From assembly GCA_913045115.1 (NCBI GenBank), contig CAJWPJ010000007.1:1-49174 (forward strand): a stretch of 49,174 nucleotides of DNA, read 5' to 3'. The notes under the pieces were generated by a model, which saw nothing but the letters and a program-made list of their open reading frames with translations, searched no databases and was not told the DNA's origin. The position numbers and the translations under genes were made by a program. Origin of the DNA: an uncultured Gammaproteobacteria bacterium (GTDB lineage: Bacteria > Pseudomonadota > Gammaproteobacteria > GCA-002705445 > GCA-002716945). Below are positions 9,536 to 20,549 of this stretch, in pieces (position 1 is the first letter of the stretch; each line of letters opens with the position of its first letter).

Positions 9536-10268
9536 TGTCTAATAAACTCCTATAGTCTTGAACGGCACATTTGAGACCCTTAAATATCGAGTCTGCAATA
9601 ACAGAATGTCCAATATTAAGCTCCTCTATTTGAGATATTTTACAGATATTTGATAAATTTGATAGATTTAAACCATGCCCTGCATGAACCTGAATTTTAT
9701 TTTTACTCGCATACTCAGCAGCAATTGTTAATTTTTCTAACTCCTGCAATTGTTGGTTGGGATTAGTTGAATCTGCGTATGTCCCAGTATGTAATTCAAT
9801 ACAGCTAACACCAGATTTGATTGCATAATCAATTTGATTAATATCAGGGTCAATAAATAAAGATGGTATGATGTTATTTTTAGTCATTTTTAAAATTGCT
9901 TCTTGAAGGAAATTGAATTTTTCTTTAGACATACCGCTAATGTCTAGTCCTCCCTCAGTTGTTAACTCCTCTCTTTTTTCAGGAACAAGGCAACAATAAT
10001 CTGGTTGAGTTTTTAGACATATTGTCAGCATCTCCTCAGTTAATGCCATTTCTAGATTCAGTTTTCTAGCAACGGATTTTACATCAATCAAATCTTGATC
10101 CTGGATATGCCTTCTATCTTCTCGTAAGTGAACTGTGATTAAGTCAGCTCCTGAGTCTTCAGCTATTTTTACCGCATCTATTAGAGATGGATATGGAGTT
10201 CCTCGGTTTGTTTTGATTGTAGCGATATGATCAATGTTTATACCAAGTCTTATTTTATTTTTTGACAT
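9528..10268 (-). CDS. pdxJ: Pyridoxine 5'-phosphate synthase
   Basis: RLGINIDHIATIKTNRGTPYPSLIDAVKIAEDSGADLITVHLREDRRHIQ; HAGHGLNLSN. Confidence 0.97.
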   Translation of the reverse strand: MSKNKIRLGINIDHIATIKTNRGTPYPSLIDAVKIAEDSGADLITVHLREDRRHIQDQDLIDVKSVARKLNLEMALTEEMLTICLKTQPDYCCLVPEKREELTTEGGLDISGMSKEKFNFLQEAILKMTKNNIIPSLFIDPDINQIDYAIKSGVSCIELHTGTYADSTNPNQQLQELEKLTIAAEYASKNKIQVHAGHGLNLSNLSNICKISQIEELNIGHSVIADSIFKGLKCAVQDYRSLLDND

Positions 10269-10521
10269 TTTTTAAAATAGACAACTTTGATAGTTGTGCA
10301 ATAATATTCTCATACTTTTTATTGTAACTAGATTTTCCACTAATAGCATTCAACAAATCATAAGTTTCAATTTCGAGAATTTCCTCAAATAAGATTTTAT
10401 CCTCAGTGTTGAGATTCTCATAATAAGTCTCAAGGTAGTTTTGTAGTAGTATATCCAACTCTCTTATACCTTTTCTTGCTTTCCAGCGGAGTTTGTTAAG
10501 CGACATATTAAGCTTTGACAA
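10255..10521 (-). CDS. sdhE: Succinate dehydrogenase flavinylation factor SdhE (YgfY/CptB family)
   Basis: [30 protein letters not shown]; immediately downstream of sdhB. Confidence 0.9.
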   Translation of the reverse strand: MSKLNMSLNKLRWKARKGIRELDILLQNYLETYYENLNTEDKILFEEILEIETYDLLNAISGKSSYNKKYENIIAQLSKLSILKNVKK

Positions 10522-11275
10522 GCATTTTCTTAATTTCTGAGATTGCTCTTGCGGGATTTAAATTCTTAGGACAAGTTTTTGTGCAATTCATAATTGTGTG
10601 ACATCTAAATAATTTGAATTTATCGGCTAGACCTGAAAGTCTTTCCTCTTTTGCTGTATCTCTACTGTCAATTATCCACTTGTATGCATGCATCAATGTT
10701 GCAGGACCTAGATATTTATCTGAGTTCCACCAGTAACTTGGGCAACTAGTTGAGCAACACGCACACAACACGCATTCTACTAAGCCATCAAGTTTAGATC
10801 TATCCTCTTGAGACTGAATATGTTCTCTTTCAGGTTTATTATCATTAATTAACCATGGTTTAATAGATTTGTACTGTGCATAGAAGTTATTTAAATCCGG
10901 AACTAAATCTTTGATTACGGGCATATGTGGTAAAGGATTAATTTTTAATTTTTTCTCATCTGAGATATCGGTTATGCATGCAAGATTGTTAGTACCATTT
11001 ATGTTCATTGAACAAGAGCCACAAATGCCTTCTCTACACGAGCGTCTGAAGGTGAGTGTTGGATCTATTTTGCTCTTTATGTAAATTAGTACATCTAGTG
11101 CCATAGGACCAAAGTTTTCTTTATTTAAAAGATAAGTATCTGTATATGGATTACTTTTAGTGTCTGGGTTATACCTGTATACCTCTACAGTTAGCATATT
11201 CTCAGATTTATTTAAATCAGTATATGTTTTGCCTTTTTTAACAATAGAATTAACTGGTAATGTAAACTTAGCCAT
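10508..11275 (-). CDS. sdhB: Succinate dehydrogenase iron-sulfur subunit
   Basis: [60 protein letters not shown]. Confidence 0.97.
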   Translation of the reverse strand: MAKFTLPVNSIVKKGKTYTDLNKSENMLTVEVYRYNPDTKSNPYTDTYLLNKENFGPMALDVLIYIKSKIDPTLTFRRSCREGICGSCSMNINGTNNLACITDISDEKKLKINPLPHMPVIKDLVPDLNNFYAQYKSIKPWLINDNKPEREHIQSQEDRSKLDGLVECVLCACCSTSCPSYWWNSDKYLGPATLMHAYKWIIDSRDTAKEERLSGLADKFKLFRCHTIMNCTKTCPKNLNPARAISEIKKMLVKA

Positions 11276-13041
11276 TAGTATGTCCTCGCCTTTAATGCTA
11301 CAGTTTCCATTTCATCAGTCAAGGTATCAAGCTGAACATTTCTATAAGCATATTTAGCTTCGCCATTTTCATCTATAGAGACAAGAGAGTGTTTTAACCA
11401 GTTATTGTCATCTCTCTCCGGATAATCATCACGAGCGTGACTACCTCTACTCTCAGTTCTTGCAGAAGCTGAATACAAAGTAGCTAGAGATTGATATAAG
11501 AGGTTATTTAGCTCTAGTGTTTCCGCTAAGTCAGTATTCCAAATAAGCGAAGAATCAGATAGCTTGATATTACTAAAGTCATTGTAGAGACCTTTCATGA
11601 TTTCTATACCTTTGTCCATAGTTTCTTGATCTCTGTATACAGGAGCATATCTTTGCATTGTTCTTTGCATACTGTCCCTAATTTCAGATGGATTAATATC
11701 ACCACTAGCATTTTTAATGGAATTAAACCTTGATAGAATCTTGTCAATTGTAGATGCAGAAATATCAATGTGGTTTTCTGGTTTATCTTTCAATACTTCT
11801 ATGGCTCTATTGGCTGCAGACCTTCCAAAAACTACTAAATCTAGTAAAGAATTTGATCCGAGTCTATTAGCGCCATGAACAGATACGCAAGCTCCCTCAC
11901 CTACAGCCATGAGACCTTGAACTACATTATTTTCTGAGTCTAATACTTCAGTGTTGTAATTTGTGGGAGTGCCGCCCATATTGTAATGAACTGTTGGTAT
12001 GACAGGGATTGGATCTTTAGTTACGTCGACACCTGCAAATATATGCGCAGTTTCAGCAATTCCTGGGAGTTTTTCATTGATAACTTCCGGATCTAAGTGC
12101 TCTAGATGAAGATGGGCATGATCTTTGTCAGAACCAACGCCTCTGCCTGCATTAACCTCCATTTGGATTGCTCGACTTACAACATCACGAGAAGCTAAAT
12201 CTTTAGCATTTGGTGCATATTTTGGCATGAATCTCTCTCCTTCGGAATTCGTCAAATATCCTCCTTCGCCTCTAGCACCCTCAGTAATTAGACAGCCTGC
12301 TCCGTATATTCCTGTTGGATGAAATTGTATAAATTCCATATCCTGTAATGGGAGATTTGCTCTTAAGATCATGCCATTTCCATCTCCTGTACATGTATGA
12401 GCAGAGGTTGAAGATAGATATGCTCTACCATATCCACCTGTTGCAAGTATCACCATGTGCGATTGAAATAAATGGACTTTTCCATCTTCCAAACACCAAG
12501 CTAAAACTCCAACACATTTACCTTCTTCAAATAATAAATCTATAACGAAATACTCTATATAAAAATCGACATCATTTTTTAATGATTGAGTATAAAGGGT
12601 ATGTAAAATGGCGTGACCTGTTCTATCAGCCGCAGCACAGGTTCTTTGCGCAATTCCTTTACCATATTCTGTAGTCATTCCACCAAAAGGTCTTTGATAT
12701 ATTTTGCCTTCTTCTGTTCTAGAGAATGGTACTCCAAAATGTTCTAGCTCAATGATTGACTCAACAGCATTTTTACACATGTACTCAATTGAGTCTTGAT
12801 CTCCTAACCAATCTGAACCTTTGACGGTATCATACATATGCCATCTCCAATCATCTTCACCCATGTTTCCAAGCGCTCCACTTATTCCACCTTGAGCAGC
12901 TACAGTGTGACTTCTTGTTGGAAAAACTTTAGAGATGCAAGCTACAGAGAGATCAGATTGTGACAGTCCCATTGATGCGCGCAATCCTGATCCACCTGCA
13001 CCAACTACTAGAACATCATGTTCGTGTTTAATTAAATCCAT
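11275..13041 (-). CDS. sdhA: Succinate dehydrogenase flavoprotein subunit
   Basis: [74 protein letters not shown]. Confidence 0.98.
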   Translation of the reverse strand: MDLIKHEHDVLVVGAGGSGLRASMGLSQSDLSVACISKVFPTRSHTVAAQGGISGALGNMGEDDWRWHMYDTVKGSDWLGDQDSIEYMCKNAVESIIELEHFGVPFSRTEEGKIYQRPFGGMTTEYGKGIAQRTCAAADRTGHAILHTLYTQSLKNDVDFYIEYFVIDLLFEEGKCVGVLAWCLEDGKVHLFQSHMVILATGGYGRAYLSSTSAHTCTGDGNGMILRANLPLQDMEFIQFHPTGIYGAGCLITEGARGEGGYLTNSEGERFMPKYAPNAKDLASRDVVSRAIQMEVNAGRGVGSDKDHAHLHLEHLDPEVINEKLPGIAETAHIFAGVDVTKDPIPVIPTVHYNMGGTPTNYNTEVLDSENNVVQGLMAVGEGACVSVHGANRLGSNSLLDLVVFGRSAANRAIEVLKDKPENHIDISASTIDKILSRFNSIKNASGDINPSEIRDSMQRTMQRYAPVYRDQETMDKGIEIMKGLYNDFSNIKLSDSSLIWNTDLAETLELNNLLYQSLATLYSASARTESRGSHARDDYPERDDNNWLKHSLVSIDENGEAKYAYRNVQLDTLTDEMETVALKARTY

Positions 13042-13042
13042 A

Positions 13043-13360
13043 TCAAATGCTCGCTAAAATTGTAATTGTTAAGAAAAAAGAGACTATATGAAATAGCTTC
13101 GATATAGAAACAATATTTTTTTGTAAGTTTTCGGAATGAACATAATCTTCTATGATTACCTCCATACCCATCGAACTATGAAATAATATAAAGCCCATAA
13201 ACAGTGTTGTAATTATAAATCCATTTATTGATCCAAGATCGTTTATAAGTTGATCATAAGGTAGTGTACCTAAATTAACAATATAATAAAGAGAAAAAAG
13301 AATAATAGGTACCAGCGCAATGGCGCTAATTCTCTGAAATTTCCAATGCTGGACTGACAT
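13043..13360 (-). CDS. sdhD: Succinate dehydrogenase membrane anchor subunit
   Basis: Three-TM protein, [35 protein letters not shown]; between sdhC and sdhA. Confidence 0.92.
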   Translation of the reverse strand: MSVQHWKFQRISAIALVPIILFSLYYIVNLGTLPYDQLINDLGSINGFIITTLFMGFILFHSSMGMEVIIEDYVHSENLQKNIVSISKLFHIVSFFLTITILASI

Positions 13361-13743
13361 TAGATGGCTCCCGATATAAAAATAATTAAAAGTGTGATTC
13401 CGAGAGATGTTCCGACTACTGCGTACCCTGATTTATAACTACTGTCCAGATCTAAACCATAACCAGCATCCCACGCTAGATGTCTTATCCCATTGCATAA
13501 GTGATAAGACAATCCAAAAATAGCAAAGAAAAGAACCAACTTAACAAAGCTATTTTGAAATATAGTCATCACAAACGAATGGCTATCTTGTGATAATGTC
13601 AAAAAATATAAAATCAATGGGGAGGCAATAATTACAAGGCTAAGAGCAAACCCAGTAAGTCTGTGAGTTATAGACAATATAGAGGTTAACTGTGGTTTAT
13701 ATATTTGCAGATGCGGTGATAATGGTCTTTTTGTAGCGTTCAT
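13360..13743 (-). CDS. sdhC: Succinate dehydrogenase cytochrome b556 subunit
   Basis: RPLSPHLQIYKPQLTSILSITHRLTG; HLCNGIRHLAWDAG. Confidence 0.95.
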   Translation of the reverse strand: MNATKRPLSPHLQIYKPQLTSILSITHRLTGFALSLVIIASPLILYFLTLSQDSHSFVMTIFQNSFVKLVLFFAIFGLSYHLCNGIRHLAWDAGYGLDLDSSYKSGYAVVGTSLGITLLIIFISGAI

Positions 13744-13745
13744 AT

Positions 13746-13886
13746 CTAGAAGTCTATACAGCGTCCATTCTTTTCCCAGTCACCATATCTTGTTGGTTCG
13801 GGTCCCTTTCTACCGCCGATTTCTTTGGGCGACTTATCCTTATTTTTTGGAACTATAAGCTTACTTTTTTTGCCCTTATTTCCCAT
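13746..13886 (-). CDS. SDHAF4/DUF1674-like succinate dehydrogenase assembly factor, 46 aa (not in the supplied ORF list)
   Basis: Own translation: MGNKGKKSKLIVPKNKDKSPKEIGGRKGPEPTRYGDWEKNGRCIDF*, with the GPEPTRYGDWEkxGRCIDF C-terminal signature; ends 2 nt before the sdhC start codon. Confidence 0.88.
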   Translation of the reverse strand: MGNKGKKSKLIVPKNKDKSPKEIGGRKGPEPTRYGDWEKNGRCIDF

Positions 13887-13913
13887 GATTATCCCTAAAA
13901 TACTTTGATGGAT

Positions 13914-13919
13914 ATTATA
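13914..13919 (-). promoter_or_regulatory. Possible -10 element (TATAAT) for the sdh operon
   Basis: Minus strand TATAAT at 13919..13914, about 28 nt upstream of the SDHAF4-like ATG; no convincing -35. Confidence 0.3.
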
Positions 13920-14020
13920 TGAAAATATTTTTAAAATAAATAGTAATTTATTAGGATATACTTAAATACTATAAAATGGCTTGCAACCGATGATATTTAT
14001 TATAAATTACAATATTTTAT

Positions 14021-14932
14021 ATGGATAATATAACTGAAAAGATACGTTTAAAACACGATAAACTTTATCGAGATAACACTCTTACTGCAATAAAGGTAAC
14101 AGGTACAGATAACAAAAAATTTCTTCAAGGGCAGCTAACTAATGATATAGAGAATTTATCTGATAAATATGTACATGCATCATATTGTACACATCAAGGA
14201 AAGGTAATTGTAAATGTGCAAGCTTTTCTCTGTGACGACGAGATAATATTATTATTAACAAAATCATTAAGTAAATATTTTTTAGAAAAAATCTCAAAAT
14301 ATATACTCATGTCTGATGTCAAGTTTACGGAATATGACGACATTACAGTATTGTGGGGGTTAGGCGATAAAGCTCTAAAATTAATAGAAGAGCATAAAAT
14401 TGATTCCGATAAGTCATTTAATAAAATTAGCCAGTCTGAGTATGTAATCAATATGACTAATGATAAAAAACATCAAATTAGGTACATAGACCTTGATTCT
14501 ATTGCGTGTAAAAAAATAGAACATGAAACATTAGCAGAATCTCAAACTTGTTTAATAGATTTATTTAGCATGCATACTAGATTAAAGAAGCAAAATATTG
14601 AAAAGTTTATTCCACAAGTATTGAACTCTGACCAGCTCAATACGGTAAACTATAAAAAAGGCTGTTACACCGGACAGGAAGTAATTGCAAGGACACATTA
14701 TCTTGGTAATGTGAAAAAGCATACATATTTAGTCAGTGTAGATTCCTCGATAAACGACGAGAGTAATATTGTTAATTCAGACGGAGAGAGCGTTGGTGAG
14801 TTGATTGGAGAAACTTTTGAATTTGATAATATACTATTGTCTCACTGTATACTCAGAGATAGTTGTGACTTTAATGATTTACTAATCAACGACAAAGATG
14901 TTCAAGTACTAATTAAGGAAGATATTTCTTAA
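14021..14932 (+). CDS. ygfZ: Folate-binding Fe-S/tRNA-modification protein YgfZ (GcvT-like)
   Basis: KFLQGQLTNDIENL; YKKGCYTGQEVIARTHYLGNVKKHTYL signature. Confidence 0.94.
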   Translation: MDNITEKIRLKHDKLYRDNTLTAIKVTGTDNKKFLQGQLTNDIENLSDKYVHASYCTHQGKVIVNVQAFLCDDEIILLLTKSLSKYFLEKISKYILMSDVKFTEYDDITVLWGLGDKALKLIEEHKIDSDKSFNKISQSEYVINMTNDKKHQIRYIDLDSIACKKIEHETLAESQTCLIDLFSMHTRLKKQNIEKFIPQVLNSDQLNTVNYKKGCYTGQEVIARTHYLGNVKKHTYLVSVDSSINDESNIVNSDGESVGELIGETFEFDNILLSHCILRDSCDFNDLLINDKDVQVLIKEDIS

Positions 14933-15878
14933 CTATCTCTCTCTCTTTAAGAAGTTCTTCTTCTGTTTGTTTGATTAAAGCAGTTAAACTATCATTGATA
15001 TCAAGGTTATCGATAACAGTAAAAGTTCCATCGTTTATTGTTAAAGGAAATGAAAACATAAGATCAGGCGAAATATTATATTCTCCAGTTGATAAAACAC
15101 CTAAAGCCTCACAATCATCTGATCCGAACTCTAATACATATATGTGATCATATATTGCAGATGCAGCTGAAGCCGCACTTGATAAGCCTCTAAACTCAAT
15201 TATCTCTCCCCCTCTTTTTTGTACTCTTGGGATGAAAGTATCATGAATCCAGGAGTGCTCTAGAGATATTTCTTTTGATGGGATAACGCAGTTATATAAG
15301 TCTGGAACTTGGGTAGTTGAATGATTGCCCCAAATTACCATATTTTTAATATTTTCAACTCTCTCATCAAGCTTCGTTGCTAATATGCTTTTCGCTCTAT
15401 TCTGATCGAGCTTCATTAAAGATGTAATATTTTCATTAGGTATTTTTGGTGTATTGTAATTCATTATTAATGCATTAGTATTAGCAGGATTACCAACAAT
15501 CACTATCTTTGTTTTTTTTGAACATACTTCATTAACTATCTGTGCCTGAGATCTAAAAATTTCAGCATTGTCTAGAATTAAATCTGATCTTTCCATACCC
15601 TTAGATCTAGGTTTTGCACCTACCATCAAAATGTAGTCAGCATCTGTAAAGGCTAATTCCGGATCATCTGTTATTAATAAGTTCTCTAAGGATTCAAATG
15701 CGCAATCCTCAATCTCATATTTCAAGCCCATGAGTGATTTTTGTGATTGTGAAATATCAAGTAATCTAATATTTATTTTGTCTGTATCTTTAAATGGTGG
15801 ATTCGATAAAATTCTAAAAATTAGTGAGTATGCAATATTACCTGCAGCGCCTGTAATTGTAATATTTTTAGTTACCAT
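14913..15878 (-). CDS. mdh: Malate dehydrogenase
   Basis: ITGAAGNIAYSLIFRI; VIVGNPANTNALIM; LDQNRAKSILA; VIWGNHSTTQVPD. Confidence 0.95.
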   Translation of the reverse strand: MVTKNITITGAAGNIAYSLIFRILSNPPFKDTDKINIRLLDISQSQKSLMGLKYEIEDCAFESLENLLITDDPELAFTDADYILMVGAKPRSKGMERSDLILDNAEIFRSQAQIVNEVCSKKTKIVIVGNPANTNALIMNYNTPKIPNENITSLMKLDQNRAKSILATKLDERVENIKNMVIWGNHSTTQVPDLYNCVIPSKEISLEHSWIHDTFIPRVQKRGGEIIEFRGLSSAASAASAIYDHIYVLEFGSDDCEALGVLSTGEYNISPDLMFSFPLTINDGTFTVIDNLDINDSLTALIKQTEEELLKEREIVKKYLP

Positions 15879-16587
15879 ATAGTTCTCTTGCTTTTTTCAA
15901 ATCACTAGCAGAATTAATGCCTATTGATTTGTTATTTTTTGCCTGAACACAACATATCGGTACATTATTCCAAATCAACCTCAATTGTTCAAGGCTCTCT
16001 TCTTTTTCATAATGGCATGGAGATAGGTCATTATACATTGATAGTGCTTTAAATTTAAATGCGTAAACACCGAGATGAATCAAGTACGAGGATCGAATTG
16101 AAGTTATCTTTTTCCGAGTAAATGTAACAGCTCTAGAATCTTTATCTACAATAACTTTTACATTATTTACATTAGAATACTCTTTATCATCGTTTGATTT
16201 GTATATTAATGTAGCAATAGATTCTGTATTTGATTTCTTTAATTTTTCTATAAGACTGTTGATATTTGCAACACTTATATTGAATTCATCAGCTTGAAGA
16301 TTGATAACTATGTCAGAGGGTCGAGCATTGTAGTGTTCTGCTGTGTAATAGCATCTTTCGGTACCATTTTTGAATGGCTTTTTAGATATAAAGGCATCAA
16401 CACCTTGTTTCACTGCATAATCATAAATAACGTTTGAATCTGTAGAGACAATAACTAGAGAATCTTTTATTTTTTTAGCTGTAATAATCATGTGCTCAAT
16501 AAGTGTTTTGTTGCCAATTTTTTTTATTAGCTTATTAGGTAATCTAGTTGAACTCATCCGAGCTGGCAATATAATAAAAGTTTTCAT
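15868..16587 (-). CDS. kdsB: 3-deoxy-manno-octulosonate cytidylyltransferase
   Basis: IILPARMSSTRLPNKLIKKIGNKTLIEHMI; NLQADEFNI; HLGVYAFK. Confidence 0.95.
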   Translation of the reverse strand: MKTFIILPARMSSTRLPNKLIKKIGNKTLIEHMIITAKKIKDSLVIVSTDSNVIYDYAVKQGVDAFISKKPFKNGTERCYYTAEHYNARPSDIVINLQADEFNISVANINSLIEKLKKSNTESIATLIYKSNDDKEYSNVNNVKVIVDKDSRAVTFTRKKITSIRSSYLIHLGVYAFKFKALSMYNDLSPCHYEKEESLEQLRLIWNNVPICCVQAKNNKSIGINSASDLKKARELYGN

Positions 16588-17534
16588 AATAATTTTTCTA
16601 CTATCTTTAAAAGTTTATCATTTGGAATTGTTTTTTGTTCTAAAATATAAATATTTTTATTAGCAAAAGATCTAATTTTAACAAAATCCTTTTCTGTTAC
16701 TAAGATAGGGAGATCCGTAGAAGGAATATCCAATTTATTGAATTGATAATGATCTGGATAGCTGAGTGTATTTAGATCTATGCCATAACTTTGTAATTCT
16801 TCTATTATTGAGAGATTATCTGCAATTGCAGTTAGTAAGATAGATTGCGAAAATCTGTTATCGTCTAGATTATATGTTTTATTATCAATATGTGACCTTA
16901 CTCCTGCAATTTCAGAATAGAAACCGGGGTATTGTAAACCTTTATAGTTACTAAATATAAAATCTGATTTTTTGTGGAAAAATTTTGGTTCTCTATTCGG
17001 ACCACATGGAAGTAAAAATTTATTATCCCGCATGTTTTTATTTGTAATGATAAATTCATAATCTCTATTTAAGCTGTAATGCTGAAGACCATCATCATGG
17101 ATAATAAAATCGGTCTTGTTTTCATCACAGTATTTTGTTGACTCTACTCTATTTGAACTGGCTACTATCATCGATCTAGTTTTTGAGCTCAATAAAACAG
17201 ATTCATCCCCCACTTGTCTCGGATCAGATATTTCAGTTATAACTTTTGGTGAAGTGATTGATGATCCATACCCAGATGAAACAATTATAGTTTCTTTACC
17301 TTTTTCTTTTAAGTAATTACTTAACCAAATCGTGAATGGAGTTTTCCCTGAACCTCCAACTACAAGATTTCCAACAATAATTATTTTATGCTTTGATGTA
17401 TATCTGTTAAAAATATTTATTAAAAGAAATTTCCTGATGTATATAGATATCAGAAATAATATGGATAGAGGAAGAAAAGGAATGAGAATTAATTTTGGGA
17501 ACTTGTACCATATTAAAAAAATCAACCTTTGCAT
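16584..17534 (-). CDS. lpxK: Tetraacyldisaccharide 4'-kinase
   Basis: VVGGSGKTPFTIWLSNYLKEKGKETIIVSSGYG; HDDGLQHYSLNRDYE; downstream of msbA. Confidence 0.95.
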   Translation of the reverse strand: MQRLIFLIWYKFPKLILIPFLPLSILFLISIYIRKFLLINIFNRYTSKHKIIIVGNLVVGGSGKTPFTIWLSNYLKEKGKETIIVSSGYGSSITSPKVITEISDPRQVGDESVLLSSKTRSMIVASSNRVESTKYCDENKTDFIIHDDGLQHYSLNRDYEFIITNKNMRDNKFLLPCGPNREPKFFHKKSDFIFSNYKGLQYPGFYSEIAGVRSHIDNKTYNLDDNRFSQSILLTAIADNLSIIEELQSYGIDLNTLSYPDHYQFNKLDIPSTDLPILVTEKDFVKIRSFANKNIYILEQKTIPNDKLLKIVEKLL

Positions 17535-19282
17535 TAGCTTTTGAATTGAGAATTATATAAAGCATAATAGGCAGATTTTTTATCTAATAATTCATCATGT
17601 TTACCCTTCTCAATGATACGTCCATCCTCTATTACTATTATTGTATCAGCATTCATCACTGTAGATAATCTGTGTGCAATTATTATCGTGGTTTTGTTTT
17701 GTGAGAGTTTTACTAGAGACTGTTGAATAGATGTCTCTGATTCTGTATCTAGCGCACTCGTTGCCTCATCTAGTAAAAGTATAGGGGCATTTTTGAGTAA
17801 CGCTCGTGCTATTGCTATCCTTTGTCTCTGTCCACCCGATAAAAGTATCCCATTTTGGCCAACCATAGTGTCATATTTATCAGGTAACTCATTTATAAAG
17901 TCTGAAGCATAAGAAAATTTAGCAGCATCATGAACTAGTTTAGTATCAAGACAGCTTAATTCACCATAAGCTATGTTGTTGTATATTGTATCATTAAACA
18001 GGGTAAAATCTTGGCCTACATAAGATACGTACTTTCTGATCTCATTCAAATTTATTTCTCTTATATTGAATGTATTAAAATATATATCTCCTTGATCAGG
18101 ATCATATAGACGAGGGATAAGATCTAATAAGGTTGTTTTTCCACTTCCAGATTTTCCGACTACAGCAACCGTCTCTCCATCTTTGATATCAATATCAATA
18201 TTTTTAAGAACATTGGATTGAGAGGATGGGTATTTGAAGGTAACACCCTTAAAAAAGATAGAAATCTTTTTATCGATATCTATTCCTTCCGTTACTCCAA
18301 TAACCTCGCTTTCAGAATCAAGCAAATCAAAAATTGATTCACTAGCAGCTATGCCTCTTTGAAGAGTGACGTTTACCTCTGATAATCTCTTTATTGGAGC
18401 GAACATCATGATCATAGCTGTAAGATATGACATAAAAGTCCCGATGGATATTTCCTCAAGATAGTCATTAGATGTTACAAAGAAAATTATAGCAGCAAGA
18501 AATACTGCAACTAACAATTGCATTAGGGGGATGCTAATACTCTGGACAAAAATTAATTTTAAATTTCTTTCTCTATTGTATGCATTGGCAGAGTTAAATG
18601 TGTTTTCTTCGTAACTTTTACCACCAAATATTTTAATTATCCTATGACCTATTATTGATTCCTCAACTATATTTGTAATGCTACCCATAGAGCTTTGAAT
18701 ATCACGACTTAATGATCTAAACTTGACGCTCATTACCTTCAGGAAAAAACCAACAAGAGGCGCTAGAAGTAATAGTCCAATAGAAAGTTCGAAGCTATAA
18801 TAGAACATTAATGATAGAAGGCCAACTATTGTGAGCCCGTCTTTAATAAGTGTCGTTACAGCCTTAGTGGCAGCTTCTGCTACTTGTTCGGCATCAAATG
18901 TTATTTTAGAGACTAATTTTCCTGTAACTGATTCATCATAAAGTGATGATGATCTGAGTAGAATTTTATTGAACATATCTCTTCTAATGTCTCTGATTAT
19001 ACTCCTTCCAACATAGGCCATTCCATACGTGGACATAAAAGATCCAATTCCTCTAAAAACAAATATTAAAATTATTAGAATAGGCATTATCTGTATGAAG
19101 CTAGGGTCTTTATTTATAAAACTACCATCCAATAATGGCTTTATGATTGCTGCGAAAGATGTATCTGTAATGGCATGAATTACCATTCCTATAATAGCTA
19201 GAAAAAATGTTTTTTTATAAATCCCTGTGCTTTTTAACAGTCTCTTGTACAGATCGAGTGCGTTATTATTTTTTTGTATCAT
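17534..19282 (-). CDS. msbA: Lipid A export ABC transporter ATP-binding/permease MsbA
   Basis: Six-TM exporter fused to NBD: VGKSGSGKTTLLDLIPRLYDPDQG, LLSGGQRQRIAIARALLKNAPILLLDEATSALD; msbA-lpxK-kdsB order. Confidence 0.95.
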   Translation of the reverse strand: MIQKNNNALDLYKRLLKSTGIYKKTFFLAIIGMVIHAITDTSFAAIIKPLLDGSFINKDPSFIQIMPILIILIFVFRGIGSFMSTYGMAYVGRSIIRDIRRDMFNKILLRSSSLYDESVTGKLVSKITFDAEQVAEAATKAVTTLIKDGLTIVGLLSLMFYYSFELSIGLLLLAPLVGFFLKVMSVKFRSLSRDIQSSMGSITNIVEESIIGHRIIKIFGGKSYEENTFNSANAYNRERNLKLIFVQSISIPLMQLLVAVFLAAIIFFVTSNDYLEEISIGTFMSYLTAMIMMFAPIKRLSEVNVTLQRGIAASESIFDLLDSESEVIGVTEGIDIDKKISIFFKGVTFKYPSSQSNVLKNIDIDIKDGETVAVVGKSGSGKTTLLDLIPRLYDPDQGDIYFNTFNIREINLNEIRKYVSYVGQDFTLFNDTIYNNIAYGELSCLDTKLVHDAAKFSYASDFINELPDKYDTMVGQNGILLSGGQRQRIAIARALLKNAPILLLDEATSALDTESETSIQQSLVKLSQNKTTIIIAHRLSTVMNADTIIVIEDGRIIEKGKHDELLDKKSAYYALYNSQFKS

Positions 19283-19381
19283 AATAAATTAGTTGGATTA
19301 CAAGGATATTTGACTATCATACATGATATTATTTATGCATTGAAATATACATACAATAATTTTCAATTATAGTTCTAAAAT

Positions 19382-19894
19382 ATGAAAAAATTCTTTAAAG
19401 ATAATTTACCTAAACCTGAAGACATCAGGAAATATAAGGCTTTAGGCGTGCTTGGCGAATCCATATTTGAGAGAGAACTATGGAGTATCAATAAGCACAC
19501 CTTATCTCGTGCTATAGCAATTGGCTTATTCTGGGGTTGGATGCCTATGTTTTTTCAGATGATACCAGCAGCGTTCTGCGCTGTTTATTTTAGGGCTAAT
19601 TTACCTCTCTCACTTGCAGGTGTATGGGTTAGTAATCCCATTACCATGCCGCCGATGATGTATATTGGATATGAATTCGGGAATATTATACTGGGAATAG
19701 ATCCTCTTTTTGATAAATTCGAAGCAAGTATTGAATGGATAGGGAGTGTGTTTTCTTTGATATGGCAACCATTACTTATGGGTACTTTGATAATTGGGGT
19801 AGTTTCTGCCATTTTGGGGTTCATCAGTATTCATATCATCTGGAAAGTAATAGCCTATCGAAAATTAAAAAAACTAAAGCAAAACTCTAAATAA
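19382..19894 (+). CDS. DUF2062 domain-containing membrane protein
   Basis: AIAIGLFWGWMPMFFQMIPAAFCAVYFRANLPLSLAGVWVSNPITMPPMMYIGYEFG. Confidence 0.88.
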   Translation: MKKFFKDNLPKPEDIRKYKALGVLGESIFERELWSINKHTLSRAIAIGLFWGWMPMFFQMIPAAFCAVYFRANLPLSLAGVWVSNPITMPPMMYIGYEFGNIILGIDPLFDKFEASIEWIGSVFSLIWQPLLMGTLIIGVVSAILGFISIHIIWKVIAYRKLKKLKQNSK

Positions 19895-20549
19895 CCTTCC
19901 CCTCAAGCATTTTCTTTTTAGTCTTCATTTTATGTATCACATCATCGTCATGGGAAACTACAATCAACGTAATCATGTGTGTCTCACAAATCTCAGTTAA
20001 CTTGTTTATAACTGATTGAGAGTTTACCGAATCAAGATTTCCAGTCGGTTCATCAGCAAATATAATCTTTGATTTCATTGCAATCGCACGAGCAATACCG
20101 ACTCTTTGTGCTTCACCGCCTGATAATATTGAAACTGGAGAATCTTGATGTTCAAGCAGGTTGGCTTCATCTAGACATTCGATAGCAATATTCCTTGATT
20201 TTTGACTATTGGTACCTCTATATCGAAGGGGTAACATAATATTTTCTATGACATTGAAATCTTGAAGTAAGTTAGGCGCCTGAAAAATATGAGAAATATT
20301 ATTAAGTCTAAATAATGTTTTTTTCGTATTAGACAAATTTGTGAAACAAATATCATTGAAAAAGATTTCTCCCCTATCTGGTTTATCAAGCCCTGCTAAT
20401 ATATTTAATAAGGTTGATTTTCCAACCCCTGATGGTCCCGATATAGATAGCGAGTTACCTGAATCTAGCTCAAACGATACTCCATTCAAGACACCCCTCT
20501 CATTACAATTCTTAAATTTCTTGAAAATTTCTTTACACTTAATATTCAT
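19887..20549 (-). CDS. lolD: Lipoprotein-releasing ABC transporter ATP-binding protein
   Basis: ISGPSGVGKSTLLNILAGLDKPDRGEIFF; VSILSGGEAQRVGIARAIAMKSKIIFADEPTGNLD; downstream of the lolC/E permease. Confidence 0.93.
   Translation of the reverse strand: MNIKCKEIFKKFKNCNERGVLNGVSFELDSGNSLSISGPSGVGKSTLLNILAGLDKPDRGEIFFNDICFTNLSNTKKTLFRLNNISHIFQAPNLLQDFNVIENIMLPLRYRGTNSQKSRNIAIECLDEANLLEHQDSPVSILSGGEAQRVGIARAIAMKSKIIFADEPTGNLDSVNSQSVINKLTEICETHMITLIVVSHDDDVIHKMKTKKKMLEGKVI

Noticed and set aside
13887-14020. 134-nt intergenic gap checked for a small RNA or riboswitch
   Set aside because: AT-rich with no stable hairpins visible by eye; divergent promoter region is sufficient explanation
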